A DNA stretch of 18,716 nt from Tannerella sp. (GTDB lineage: Bacteria > Bacteroidota > Bacteroidia > Bacteroidales > Tannerellaceae): positions 1 through 18,716 of the forward strand of contig JAITHS010000117.1 in the NCBI GenBank assembly GCA_031279875.1, read 5' to 3'. Positions 7,127-16,041 of the stretch are shown here, piece after piece; the stretch's first letter is position 1, and the number at the start of each line of letters is the position of its first letter. Below the pieces are notes generated by a model. It had not been told where the DNA came from. It searched no databases and worked only from the letters and a program-made list of their open reading frames with translations. Position numbers and translations under genes: made by a program.

Positions 7127-9691
7127 TCAATTACATTTCGATGCGCCGCAGTTGGTACATATCAAGCAACCTTCCTGATAAATCAGTGTCTCGAACGAGC
7201 AACTTGGGCATTTCTGTCCTTTGGCGTTGGTGCCGACGGGGAGGTATCTTTTCAACGTCCGCTCGACGCCGTTTTTCCACGTGTTGATAGTCGCGTCTTT
7301 GAGTTCCAGACCTTGTACGAGCTTGACTACCTGGTCGATAGGCATTCCGTAGCGCAGTACGCCGGAAATCAGTTTGGCATAATTCCAGTATTCGGGATTG
7401 AATTTGCAGTCCAAACCTTCGATGGTCATTTTGTAGTTACGTTTGTTACGGAACTGAAAATCATAGTGTTTCGTTCCATCATGGTCATAACTTTTTATTA
7501 TTGAGCCTTTTTGAACGATTTTTGGTAGCATGAGACCTTCTTCGTCGTCATTCAAACCGGTAAATATTTCATACGGACGGCCGTTGAGCAGCCCTACGAA
7601 AGCGATCCATTTGTCGTTATTATTCTGAAACCTAACGACATCGGCTTCGAGTTCTCGCGGACGGGTAGTCAAGATAACAGGCGGGTCGTAGCATTCGTCG
7701 GGCGTCTTTTCTTTCTTTTTTCCCTTGTCCATCGATACGAGTACGCCTGTGCGCGAGCCTTCGCGATAAACGGTACAGCCTTTGCAGCCGCTGCGCCATG
7801 CCTTGATATAGAGTTCGTTAACGAGTTCTTCGGAAGCCGTTTCGGGCAGGTTGATAGTAACGCTGATGGAATGGTCAACCCAGCGCTGAATCCTGCCCTG
7901 CATGCTTACTTTCATCAGCCAGTCAACATCGTTTGAAGTCGCTTTGTAGTAGGGAGATTGTTTAATCATGCTTTCTATTTCCTCGTCGTTATAGCGTTTT
8001 GACGCCGCGAAGCCGTTTGCAATCATCCACTCAACGAATTTGTGGTGAAAAACGGTGTATTCCTCGAAAGCGTCGCCCGTCTCGTCGAGCAAGTCCACGC
8101 GCGCGTTAGGGTCGTTGGGATTAACTTTGCGGCGGCGCTTGTAAACAGGCATGAAAACGGGTTCGATGCCCGATGTAGTTTGCGTCATAAGGCTCGTAGT
8201 GCCTGTCGGGGCGATTGTGAGACATGCGATATTGCGTCGTCCGTATTTCGTCATCTCTTCGGCGAGTTCGGGTGAAGCCTCACATAAACGCTTGATAAAC
8301 GGATTGTTAGCTTCGCGTTTAGCGTCAAACACTTTAAAAGCGCCGCGTTCTTTCGCCATCGTAACCGACGAGCCGTAAGCCGCAATAGCGAGCGTTTTCT
8401 GTACTTCTTCGGCAAAATTTGTCGCCTCTTCGGTGCCGTATCGCAGGTTCATAGCGGCAAGCATATCGCCTTCGGCAGTGATACCGACGCCTGTACGCCT
8501 GCCCTGTAATGTTTTAGACTGAATTTTCTCCCACAGCTTGCGCTCCGTGTGTTTGATTTCGGACGCTTCGGGGTCGCTGTCGATCTTGGCAAGTATTTTT
8601 TCGATTTTTTCGGCTTCGAGGTCAATGATGTCGTCCATAATACGTTGAGCAAGAGCAACATGTGCTTTAAACTTCTCGAAATTGAATTTAGCCTGTTTCG
8701 TAAACGGCTCATCTACATACGAATAGAGGTTGATAGCCAACAAACGGCAACTGTCGTAAGGGCAGAGCGGTATTTCGCCGCATGGATTAGTCGAAACGGT
8801 TTTGAAACCGAGGTCGGCATAGCAGTCCGGCACTGATTCTGTGGTGATTGTGTCCCAGAAAAGCACCCCCGGTTCAGCCGATTTCCATGCGTTGTGGATT
8901 ATTTTTTCCCACAAATCTTTGGCACTGATTTCTTTCTTGAACTTCGGCATTTTCGCATCCACAGGCCATTGCTGCGTGTAGGGCGTACCGTTGATAACTG
9001 CTTCCATGAAAGCATCGTCAATTTTGACCGATACGTTGGCGCCCGTAACCTTGCCTTCTATCATTTTGGCGTCGATAAACGATTCCGAATCGGGATGTTT
9101 TACGGAAACACTCAACATCAGCGCTCCGCGACGACCTTCCTGTGCCACTTCGCGAGTTGAGTTTGAGTATCGTTCCATGAACGGCACGAGACCGGTTGAC
9201 GTGAGTGCCGAGTTTTTGACAAGCGAGTCTTTCGGCCTTATGTGCGACAGGTCGTGTCCTACTCCGCCTCGTCGCTTCATCAGTTGCACCTGTTCTTCGT
9301 CGATACGCATGATAGCGCCGTAAGAATCGGCATTACCGTCAACGCCGATTACGAAACAGTTTGATAATGAGGATATCTGGAAGTCGTTTCCGATACCTGT
9401 CATAGGACTGCCCTGCGGCACGATGTATCGGAAGCGGTCGAACAGATCAAACAGTTCGTTTTCCGTTAATGGGTTCGGATATTTTTTTTCTATCCTGCAA
9501 ATCTCTTTTGCGAGCCGCCTGTGCATATCGGCTGGCGTCTGTTCGTAGATATTTCCGAATCCGTCTTTCAGTGCGTACTTGTTGACCCAAACTTTTGTGG
9601 CAAGTTCGTCACCCGTGAAATAAATTAATGATGCTTTATACGCTTCGTCAAAAGTGTATTTCTTTTTTTGTTCGTTAAATAAATTGTTCAT
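7127..9691 (-). CDS. nrdJ: Class II (adenosylcobalamin-dependent) ribonucleotide reductase
   Basis: Reduces ribonucleoside diphosphates to deoxynucleotides using a B12-derived thiyl radical; independent of oxygen. The 854-residue protein has the class II core: redox Cys C112 in SNCFVIG, MKRRGGVGHDLSHIRP, the STREVAQEGRRGALM region, and the active-site string NPCGEIPLCPYDSC with N302, thiyl Cys C304, E306 and redox partner C315. The C304-C315 spacing of 11 equals that of the Thermotoga enzyme (C322/C333). The loop IAPTGTTS is also present. The C-terminus is a Cys-rich tail (CPSC, CLIC, CTNC, final KCN) that shuttles electrons from thioredoxin. The start at 9691 follows a consensus promoter. 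It is followed after 3 bases by malQ. The host must make or import cobalamin; no B12 genes or cobalamin riboswitch are seen in the 238 bases upstream. Confidence 0.96.
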   Translation of the reverse strand: MNNLFNEQKKKYTFDEAYKASLIYFTGDELATKVWVNKYALKDGFGNIYEQTPADMHRRLAKEICRIEKKYPNPLTENELFDLFDRFRYIVPQGSPMTGIGNDFQISSLSNCFVIGVDGNADSYGAIMRIDEEQVQLMKRRGGVGHDLSHIRPKDSLVKNSALTSTGLVPFMERYSNSTREVAQEGRRGALMLSVSVKHPDSESFIDAKMIEGKVTGANVSVKIDDAFMEAVINGTPYTQQWPVDAKMPKFKKEISAKDLWEKIIHNAWKSAEPGVLFWDTITTESVPDCYADLGFKTVSTNPCGEIPLCPYDSCRLLAINLYSYVDEPFTKQAKFNFEKFKAHVALAQRIMDDIIDLEAEKIEKILAKIDSDPEASEIKHTERKLWEKIQSKTLQGRRTGVGITAEGDMLAAMNLRYGTEEATNFAEEVQKTLAIAAYGSSVTMAKERGAFKVFDAKREANNPFIKRLCEASPELAEEMTKYGRRNIACLTIAPTGTTSLMTQTTSGIEPVFMPVYKRRRKVNPNDPNARVDLLDETGDAFEEYTVFHHKFVEWMIANGFAASKRYNDEEIESMIKQSPYYKATSNDVDWLMKVSMQGRIQRWVDHSISVTINLPETASEELVNELYIKAWRSGCKGCTVYREGSRTGVLVSMDKGKKKEKTPDECYDPPVILTTRPRELEADVVRFQNNNDKWIAFVGLLNGRPYEIFTGLNDDEEGLMLPKIVQKGSIIKSYDHDGTKHYDFQFRNKRNYKMTIEGLDCKFNPEYWNYAKLISGVLRYGMPIDQVVKLVQGLELKDATINTWKNGVERTLKRYLPVGTNAKGQKCPSCSFETLIYQEGCLICTNCGASKCN

Positions 9692-9731
9692 GCAAATAAC
9701 TATAAATTGTTTTTTTTTCTTTTTGAGGCTG

Positions 9732-9762
9732 CAAATTTACAGAAAAAAATGATTACATACAA
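9732..9762 (-). promoter_or_regulatory. Promoter of nrdJ-malQ
   Basis: On the minus strand TAAATTTG (plus 9732-9739) lies 20 bases downstream of TTG (plus 9760-9762), matching the Bacteroidota consensus. A start near 9725 gives a leader of about 34 bases, too short for a riboswitch. The remaining 9763-9929 is A/T-rich spacer in which I see no gene; the fur transcript must end there. Confidence 0.7.
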
Positions 9763-9929
9763 CAAATTTGAAAAAAAATTTTCAACAATTATAAAAGTTT
9801 TCGCAAAAATTTTTTAATGTCTTTATTATCAGACGAATAACAAATTCAACAAACGTAAAAGTTTTTATAAAACGCAATGCGCCGTTTCGATACGTGTTAC
9901 AAAAAGGAAAACATACCCGTGAAGGACTT

Positions 9930-10346
9930 TTATTTTTTGGAGCATTCGCTACATAAACCTTTCATCACAAGGTTAATATTGTCGGTAACGAAGCCTTGCG
10001 GAAGTTTAATGGCAGGAATGGCGACGTTTTCGAGACAGAAAGTCGTCCTGCACTCGTGGCAATGAAAATGAACGTGGAGGTCATCGAGGGTACAGTTACA
10101 GCCTTCGCTGCAAACGGCATACTTGACCGACCCCGATCCGTCGTCTATGCTGTGAATAAGTTTATGTTGAATGAAAAGTCTTATAGTACGCGACAACGTT
10201 GATTTGTCAACGGTATCTAAATCGTCTTCGAGGTCGGCAAGCGAAAACATGCGCGAGAACGAGTTCATCGACCGAAACACGAGCAATCTTACCGCCGTAG
10301 GATTGACGCCGCTTTCTTCTAATTTGTTGATAAACAGAGCGTTCAT
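9930..10346 (-). CDS. Fur-family metal-dependent transcriptional repressor
   Basis: DNA-binding metalloregulator of 138 residues. The N-terminal half is a winged helix (residues about 8-78; NPTAVRLLVFR, then the recognition-helix region DKSTLSRTIRLF). The C-terminal half is the dimerisation and metal domain, with HVHFHCHEC (H91, H93, H95, C96, C99), C104 and a final C132-x2-C135. The two CxxC pairs are the usual structural Zn site of Fur/Zur/PerR proteins. Which metal it senses (Fe, Zn, or peroxide via Fe) cannot be told from the sequence. The frame stays open further upstream, but the earlier starts lie inside the barrel gene; ATG at 10346 gives the family length and sits 8 bases after the upstream stop. 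It is therefore the last gene of the TPR-barrel-fur operon. Confidence 0.92.
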   Translation of the reverse strand: MNALFINKLEESGVNPTAVRLLVFRSMNSFSRMFSLADLEDDLDTVDKSTLSRTIRLFIQHKLIHSIDDGSGSVKYAVCSEGCNCTLDDLHVHFHCHECRTTFCLENVAIPAIKLPQGFVTDNINLVMKGLCSECSKK

Positions 10347-10354
10347 AACGGTTA

Positions 10355-12190
10355 TCAGAAATTGTAGTTCAAACCGCACATTATTGAGAACGGTTGCATC
10401 GGATAGCCGTAGAAGAGTTCTTGCGAGCGGAAGAGCATGTTGTTGAAGCGGGCATAGACGCTGAAAGCGTCGTTGAATTGCCATGCTGCCTGCAAACGCA
10501 TGTCGTGGATGGGCGTCATGGAGTAGTCATGCAGAACAGGGCGTGAAAAATCATACGCAACATAAGCGTGCATTCCGGTCAGCAAAGCATAATCGAGGTT
10601 GATAGTCAGCGGATTAATGGGACAAACTTTAATGCCGGCATTAACGGTAAACGTCGGTTTGCCGAACGGGATATTTTTGGTTTCGTCTGTAAAGTCGAAA
10701 CTTTCGTCTTCTTTTAAAGTATAATAGTCATAAACGCCTTTGAGATAGAGGTTTACTTTTTCTCTGTAATTATAATTAACCGATGCGCCGGCTTGAAGAC
10801 GTTGAGATGCAGGCTGGTACGGCATACTGATATTATAAAAACCGCCGTTATTTATAAAAGCAGAAGATGGATTAAAGAACATATCGTTTTCGGTATATTT
10901 AAACCCGCCGAAGATGTCGAAATGAAGTCCGGGTGCGGCGCTGCTGCGGACGCCGACGGTGAAGTCAGCCCATGTTTTGGAAGCGAAAGCCGGAGAAAGA
11001 GGGCTGAAATAGCGGTTGATACGTGCAATTTCGGCCATAGAGTTCGATTCTACGCGCCCTGATATGGTGGCGTAGAAAATGCTGGTGCGGGAAAACGGGA
11101 TGTCGAGAGCGATGTCGGGTGAAGGGAAAAACGTGATCTTGTCGTTTTGCGATACGAGCATCAGGTTCAGTCCGAGCCGCAACTTCCATGTGTCTTTGTA
11201 TAGAATCAGATACGGATTGACGGTACCGTTGAAATGAGTGTTGAACATAGCGCTGTCGGCAAAATCAATGCTGGGCGGCGTGTATGTCAGGATGTTGGTT
11301 TTCAGATCGACGCCGAACGACAGCCCGTTTTGGGTTGGTGAAGCAATGCCGAAGTTCATTCCGATATGATTTTCGGTAGCGCCGTTGTAGTCTTCCGACA
11401 AAGAGTATTTTTGGTTGAAATTCGTAAAATCAAGACCGGCATGGAAGCCTAACGTTTCGGGGTCGGTAGTTGCATAAGAAGCGTATCCGTTGATAAGGCG
11501 GTTTGCCTGATTTGTTTCATAGCTATTGTTCGGAAGTTCGTCTGTTCGCGGAAGAACGGTTCTTGTCCCGTAATAATTAAATGTAGAATAGCCGAATCGG
11601 CCGCCGAGTTTGAGTTCGGAAGCGTTAAAAATATGTTTGTAATCAAGTCCTCCGAGATTATCATTAATTATAGCCTTACGTTTTGCGGTGTCGTCGGGCG
11701 CGTTGAAACCGTTGTGGTCGAGAAACGAAGCGTTCCATTGCGACGAGCGATGCGAAAACCACACTCCGAGCAAGTCGCGGTCGGTGTTAATAATATGGTA
11801 TCCGACGTCGCCGGTAAGATTGAAGAGCATACCGCCGCCGAAATGGATGTATCCGTTGCGTGTTGAGTGGTCGAAATATGTCGTTAACGGGTTGACAGGC
11901 AATATGTTCATGTCTTTCGACGTAACTTTAACCGGAAGTACGTAGTTGGAGTATTCGATGTCTCGCTTCGATACGGTTATTTCCTGTACTTCGGGCAGGG
12001 TGTTGACTTTCGCTGCGTCCTTTACAATGGGGTCGTATTCGCGTTCGAGCGTCATCTCGCGGTTCAAATCTCGCTCTTCCTCATTTTGAGTGTTGCGAGT
12101 GTTTTGAGTGTTGCGAGTGTTTTGAGCGGATAGCGATAATGAGAGCATTAGTCCGCATATTATTAAAATTTTTTTATATATAATCGTCAT
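10355..12190 (-). CDS. Outer-membrane beta-barrel protein (TonB-receptor-like barrel without plug), function unknown
   Basis: 611-residue protein with a signal peptide (residues 1-22, ending SLSAQ), a short periplasmic lead rich in charged residues (NREMTLEREYDPIVKDAAKVNTLPEV), and then alternating polar/hydrophobic strands rich in Tyr, Asn and Gly to the end, closing with GLNYNF. A terminal Phe after an amphipathic strand is the usual barrel-assembly signal. I see no TonB plug domain, although such proteins are commonly annotated as TonB-dependent receptors. It belongs to a family that, in Bacteroidales as I recall, lies next to a large TPR protein, as here: it starts 24 bases after the TPR stop and is followed after 8 bases by a Fur-type regulator. 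A barrel partner for the TPR protein is likely; substrate unknown. It carries an 18-bp tandem repeat just after the signal peptide. Confidence 0.85.
   Translation of the reverse strand: MTIIYKKILIICGLMLSLSLSAQNTRNTQNTRNTQNEEERDLNREMTLEREYDPIVKDAAKVNTLPEVQEITVSKRDIEYSNYVLPVKVTSKDMNILPVNPLTTYFDHSTRNGYIHFGGGMLFNLTGDVGYHIINTDRDLLGVWFSHRSSQWNASFLDHNGFNAPDDTAKRKAIINDNLGGLDYKHIFNASELKLGGRFGYSTFNYYGTRTVLPRTDELPNNSYETNQANRLINGYASYATTDPETLGFHAGLDFTNFNQKYSLSEDYNGATENHIGMNFGIASPTQNGLSFGVDLKTNILTYTPPSIDFADSAMFNTHFNGTVNPYLILYKDTWKLRLGLNLMLVSQNDKITFFPSPDIALDIPFSRTSIFYATISGRVESNSMAEIARINRYFSPLSPAFASKTWADFTVGVRSSAAPGLHFDIFGGFKYTENDMFFNPSSAFINNGGFYNISMPYQPASQRLQAGASVNYNYREKVNLYLKGVYDYYTLKEDESFDFTDETKNIPFGKPTFTVNAGIKVCPINPLTINLDYALLTGMHAYVAYDFSRPVLHDYSMTPIHDMRLQAAWQFNDAFSVYARFNNMLFRSQELFYGYPMQPFSIMCGLNYNF
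12084..12126 (-). repeat. 18-bp in-frame tandem repeat in the barrel gene
   Basis: Two perfect 18-base copies (12084-12101 and 12102-12119) and a 7-base start of a third encode NTRNTQ twice at residues 24-35, immediately after the signal peptide. The unit is a multiple of three, so copy-number change would alter linker length without a frameshift. Within each unit AACACT occurs twice (9-base sub-period). Confidence 0.9.
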
Positions 12191-12213
12191 AAATTAAAAT
12201 ATTTTAAAAACTA

Positions 12214-15200
12214 TTACTTGGTCAGCTTTGCTATTCTCCGGTCATACATATTGTCGATTTCTTCGTTTTTGCCTCCGTAGTTACGTTTTAGTGAGTTGAG
12301 ATACGAGCGAGCCTGAAAATCATCTCCTTTACTGATGTAAATATCAGCCAGAAGAATAAATCCTCGTGCCAGCCAGTAATGGTGGTCTGTACCTTCTTTA
12401 ATAAAGGCGAGCATTTCTTTTTCGGCGCGTGCTACGTCTTTGTTGTCGAAATATATTTGTGCTAACCGGTATTTGGCTTCGGCGCCGAAAACGGTACGTG
12501 TATCCTTGCTGAGGGCTGTCAGGTCGGCAATAGCTTTGTCTGTACGGTCGAGATTGATATATGATTTGGCACGAAGATAGCGGGCTTCGGTTTCTATTTC
12601 GGGCGACAGAGTAGAAGATTTCAGCAACTCGTCGGCGGCGTTGAGGGCGTCTTTTTCGTTGCCCGTAAACTGTGCGCAACGCATTATTCCTAACCGTGCC
12701 GCTTCAAGGTTTTCACGTGTTTCGGCTACCGCCAGCAATTGTTTGAAGGTTTGTAGCGCCGCATCATAATCTTTGTCATGTTCATACTCGATTTCGGATT
12801 TGCGTGCCAGCGATTCTTCTCTGAATTTGACTTCTCCGCCGTCTATCACGATTGAAAAGAGCCTTTTGGCTTCGGGATAGTTTTTGTTGTCGAAAGCAAT
12901 CTTGGCAAGATAATAATTGGCATTGGAGCTGAAAGCACCTGACGGATAAGTATTTATGTAATTACGCAGACTTTTCTTCGCGCCATCAAAATCTCCTCGT
13001 GTAAAGAGCTTCTCTGCGGCTATGAATGTGAGCGAATCCTGCTCGGTAACTTCAATTTTCATTGTTCCGTCGAGCGAGTTTACATACTGCACATATTCAT
13101 CGACATCGTTAAGGTCAATATATAACGACCGTAAATCCTGAACGGCTACTTTTGCTTCTTCGCTGCCCGGATATTGCGAAACAACTAATTTATAAGCATT
13201 TACAGCCTTTTGCAGTTCGTTATCGTTATAGTATAAAAGCCCTAACCGAATGCCTGCTTTCGGGGCAAAACTGCTGTTGGGATATTCCGACAGCAAGGTC
13301 AGAAACGATGAGGCGGCTTCGTTATTTCGTTCGAGAAGAACTTTCGTATGACCGCGTTCGTAGAGGGCGTCGTCAACATAAGGCGACTGCGGATAATCGT
13401 TGATAACGCGGTCTAACTGACTAATTTTACCTTGATAATCTTTGCGCAGTCCCATCATAAAACCGGACTGATAGATAGAATAATCGGCGGAGCCGGGTTG
13501 CAACGATGCTGCTCTGGAATAGTTTGTTTCGGCTTCGTTATAAAGGCGGTCGTGATAGAGACAGTCGCCGATACGGTTGTAGGCGTCGGCAAGCGACATG
13601 GCTTCTTGATTTGTTTCGAGCGACACATAGCGTCGCAGCGATACTAACGCCTGTTGGAAGTCTTGACGTTTGAAATAACAGTATCCGAGATTGTAATACA
13701 GCAGCGAATGTGTACCGGAACTGTGTGAAGTCATGTTGCGGCATGTGTTGAAATCGGCTGTCGCATTGTTGTAGTCTCCCATTCGATAATATGTCTCGCC
13801 ACGCCAAAAGTACGCACTGGCGCGGGCATCGCTATCATAATTGCCCATTTCTATCGCTTGATTGAAATAGTTGAGTGCAGCGGGCATAGTGCTGTTCATA
13901 AAAGCCTGATTACCAAGTTGAAACAGTATGTTTTGCTTGGCTTCAAGTATTTTATTGTTGGGACGGCGTATTTTATTGATGGATTCAAGAGCTGCTCCGT
14001 AGTTTTTGGATGTCAGGTAAACTTCTACAAGATAGTCATTTACCTTGTCGGCATATTGAGATTCGGGGAAGTCTTTAAGGAATTTTTCAAACACTTTGAC
14101 CGATTCTCCGAAGCCGGTAAACGATGTTTCGTGAACAAGCAGGGCGTAGTTGTAGAGCGCCGTTTCGCGTACCTTTCGGTTGAAAGACATCGAACTTGCC
14201 GCTTCAAAAGCCATTCTTGCGCGGCTCTTATCGCCGGTGTGCAGATAAGATTGTCCGAGATAGAGGTTTGCGTTTTGTCCCATCTCATCTTCTACTCTCA
14301 CTGCTGCCGTCAGTGCCGTGATGGCTTCTTTGTAATTTGCAAGGTTATACTCGCAAACGCCGAGCAAATATTCTTCGTTGCGTGAGGGATTGTCGGTAGA
14401 AGCGACATATTGCCGCAAACGGGCAATAGCTTTATCCTGATTACCGAGATTGTAATACGAAGTGCCGGCTACTCTATAAAGTTCTGCATTGTTTTCACTA
14501 TCAGGATATTGACGCAGCAATCTTTCGGCAATTCTGGCTGCATCGCTGTAATTTTCCTGCATGTAATAGATTTGGGCGATGTAATAATCGGATTTCCGGC
14601 GATATTCGGGCAGTTTGTTCAACTTGTTGAAGCCTGCAAGAGCGTTGGTGTATTTGCCTGTCCGATAGTCGATATACGATATATAATATAAAGAAGGCAA
14701 AGAGTATTTGGAGGAATATTCGCCTACGTAGATGAAATTTGTGCGTGCTATTTCGGGTTCGCCGTTCTCAAACTGTGATCGGGCGAGGAGGTAATACAAT
14801 TCTTCCTGCTGGGTATCGGTAAGTGTAGAAATACGCGCATTTGAGAGCAGTTCGACTGCTTTGGTGTATTCTTCGCGGGCAAACCATCCTCTACCTGCCA
14901 GCAGACAAACTTCGTCGTTATGACGGGAATCGGGATATTTCTCCGCAAAAGATTCCAGCATTTCCGTTGCATTTTCTTTACCTTCGAGGCATGCGATATA
15001 CGCAAGCAGATACTCGGCTTCCTGCAACAGGTCGCGGTCTTTTGCCACTTTCAAATACTCGCCGAGTTTGTCGGTACATCCGGCGTAATTTTTTTGCTCC
15101 AAGAGGTCTTGCGCCTCCGAAAACAATCTGTTTGCCGCATCCACAGGATACGACCGTTGCCCGTTTATCGCTGCCGAAGCAGCTAAAAAGCACATTAGGA

Positions 15201-15225
15201 CGATATTTCTATATGTCTTTCCCAT
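12214..15225 (-). CDS. Large periplasmic tetratricopeptide-repeat protein
   Basis: 1003 residues: signal peptide (about 1-22, hydrophobic core FLAASAAING followed by Gln) and then TPR or TPR-like helical pairs almost to the C-terminus. Recurrent signatures are YPDS/YPQS/YPNS/YPGS at helix ends, YxxG or YNLG turns and A-x-x-x-F/Y positions, e.g. NAELYRVAGTSYYNLGNQDKA, YPQSPYVDDALYERG, YPNSSFAPKAGIRLGLLYYN and YPGSEEAKVAVQDL. The style resembles BamD/CpoB-type envelope TPRs, which act as scaffolds for outer-membrane or wall machinery. No enzymatic domain is visible. It is the first gene of the TPR-barrel-fur operon, behind a near-consensus promoter. Homologues are widespread in Bacteroidales, but I know of no tested function; a scaffold or assembly partner of the adjacent barrel protein is my inference. 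Confidence 0.88.
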   Translation of the reverse strand: MGKTYRNIVLMCFLAASAAINGQRSYPVDAANRLFSEAQDLLEQKNYAGCTDKLGEYLKVAKDRDLLQEAEYLLAYIACLEGKENATEMLESFAEKYPDSRHNDEVCLLAGRGWFAREEYTKAVELLSNARISTLTDTQQEELYYLLARSQFENGEPEIARTNFIYVGEYSSKYSLPSLYYISYIDYRTGKYTNALAGFNKLNKLPEYRRKSDYYIAQIYYMQENYSDAARIAERLLRQYPDSENNAELYRVAGTSYYNLGNQDKAIARLRQYVASTDNPSRNEEYLLGVCEYNLANYKEAITALTAAVRVEDEMGQNANLYLGQSYLHTGDKSRARMAFEAASSMSFNRKVRETALYNYALLVHETSFTGFGESVKVFEKFLKDFPESQYADKVNDYLVEVYLTSKNYGAALESINKIRRPNNKILEAKQNILFQLGNQAFMNSTMPAALNYFNQAIEMGNYDSDARASAYFWRGETYYRMGDYNNATADFNTCRNMTSHSSGTHSLLYYNLGYCYFKRQDFQQALVSLRRYVSLETNQEAMSLADAYNRIGDCLYHDRLYNEAETNYSRAASLQPGSADYSIYQSGFMMGLRKDYQGKISQLDRVINDYPQSPYVDDALYERGHTKVLLERNNEAASSFLTLLSEYPNSSFAPKAGIRLGLLYYNDNELQKAVNAYKLVVSQYPGSEEAKVAVQDLRSLYIDLNDVDEYVQYVNSLDGTMKIEVTEQDSLTFIAAEKLFTRGDFDGAKKSLRNYINTYPSGAFSSNANYYLAKIAFDNKNYPEAKRLFSIVIDGGEVKFREESLARKSEIEYEHDKDYDAALQTFKQLLAVAETRENLEAARLGIMRCAQFTGNEKDALNAADELLKSSTLSPEIETEARYLRAKSYINLDRTDKAIADLTALSKDTRTVFGAEAKYRLAQIYFDNKDVARAEKEMLAFIKEGTDHHYWLARGFILLADIYISKGDDFQARSYLNSLKRNYGGKNEEIDNMYDRRIAKLTK

Positions 15226-15248
15226 AATTTTTGACGCTATTTCGCTTG

Positions 15249-15278
15249 CAAAGATAGTAATTATTAATTTAATTGCAA
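15249..15278 (-). promoter_or_regulatory. Strong promoter of the TPR-barrel-fur operon
   Basis: On the minus strand TATCTTTG (plus 15249-15256) follows TTG (plus 15276-15278) after 19 bases, an excellent match to the Bacteroidota consensus. The expected start near 15242 gives a leader of about 16 bases. It lies in the 60-bp gap after hisF, so the operon need not depend on hisF transcription. Confidence 0.8.
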
Positions 15279-15285
15279 AATATTT

Positions 15286-16041
15286 TTATAATCTTACTTC
15301 GACACCTTGTTGGCGGAGATAATCTTTGAGGTCTTTAATCGGTATTTCATTGAAGTGAAATACACTTGCGGCGAGGGCGGCGTCGGCTTTACCGACAACG
15401 AAAGCGTCGCGAAAATGCTCCATCTTTCCGGCACCACCGGATGCTATGACGGGAATACCGAGCGTATCGGCAAGAACCGCGAGGGCGTCGTTAGCATAGC
15501 CGGTCTTGATGCCGTCGTGGTTCATGCTTGTAAAGAGTATCTCACCAGCGCCGCGCTGTTCGGCTTCTTTGGCCCAGTCAAAGAGTTTTTGCTCTGTCGG
15601 TATGCGTCCGCCGTTGAGATAGCAAATCCATTCCGAACCGTCAAAACGTGCGTCGATAGCGACTACGCACACTTGACTGCCGAAATTGGACGCTATCTCG
15701 TCGATAAGTTCGGGGTGGCGAAGTGCGGCGGAGTTGACCGAAATCTTATCTGCGCCGGCGTTCAGAAGTCGCTCAACGTCAGACAGTTCGTTTATGCCGC
15801 CGCCTACGGTAAAGGGGATGTTGAGCGTTGCCGCCACTTTTGTTACCATTTCGGTAAACGTTTTGCGACCTTCGTGAGAGGCGGTGATGTCGAGAAAAAC
15901 GAGTTCATCGGCTCCTTGACGGCTATATTCGGCGCCGAGTTCTACCGGGTCGCCGGCTATACGGAGGTTCACAAAATTGACGCCTTTGACGGTCATGCCG
16001 TCTTTGACATCCAAACAAGGTATTATTCGCTTTGCAAGCAT
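15286..16041 (-). CDS. hisF: Imidazole glycerol phosphate synthase cyclase subunit HisF
   Basis: Synthase subunit of the HisH-HisF complex: uses ammonia from HisH to turn PRFAR into imidazole glycerol phosphate and AICAR (histidine and purine pathways). The 251-residue (beta/alpha)8 barrel has both catalytic aspartates at the canonical numbers, D11 (PCLDVKDG) and D130 (VVAIDAR). Phosphate-binding loops are FTVGGGI and VIASGGAG, with SVNSAAL between them. Length is normal (about 250-256). No hisH, hisA or hisI lies next to it in the window: its upstream neighbour is a lipoprotein gene and its downstream neighbour the TPR gene. It has its own TAnnTTTG box, so it seems to be a single-gene unit. 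HisH must be encoded elsewhere. Confidence 0.97.
   Translation of the reverse strand: MLAKRIIPCLDVKDGMTVKGVNFVNLRIAGDPVELGAEYSRQGADELVFLDITASHEGRKTFTEMVTKVAATLNIPFTVGGGINELSDVERLLNAGADKISVNSAALRHPELIDEIASNFGSQVCVVAIDARFDGSEWICYLNGGRIPTEQKLFDWAKEAEQRGAGEILFTSMNHDGIKTGYANDALAVLADTLGIPVIASGGAGKMEHFRDAFVVGKADAALAASVFHFNEIPIKDLKDYLRQQGVEVRL

Noticed and set aside
6758..7504. 248-codon plus-strand frame crossing the nrdJ-malQ junction
   Set aside because: It spans two well-supported minus-strand genes, and the peptide has no recognisable domain.
9692..9929. Cobalamin riboswitch upstream of the B12-dependent reductase
   Set aside because: The promoter at 9732-9762 leaves only about 34 bases of leader, and no conserved B12-box-like sequence or GC-rich stem structure is visible.
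10347..10484. Longer N-terminus for the Fur-family protein (start at 10484)
   Set aside because: The extra 46 residues are read out of frame from the end of the barrel gene and look nothing like the family; ATG at 10346 gives the normal 138 residues.
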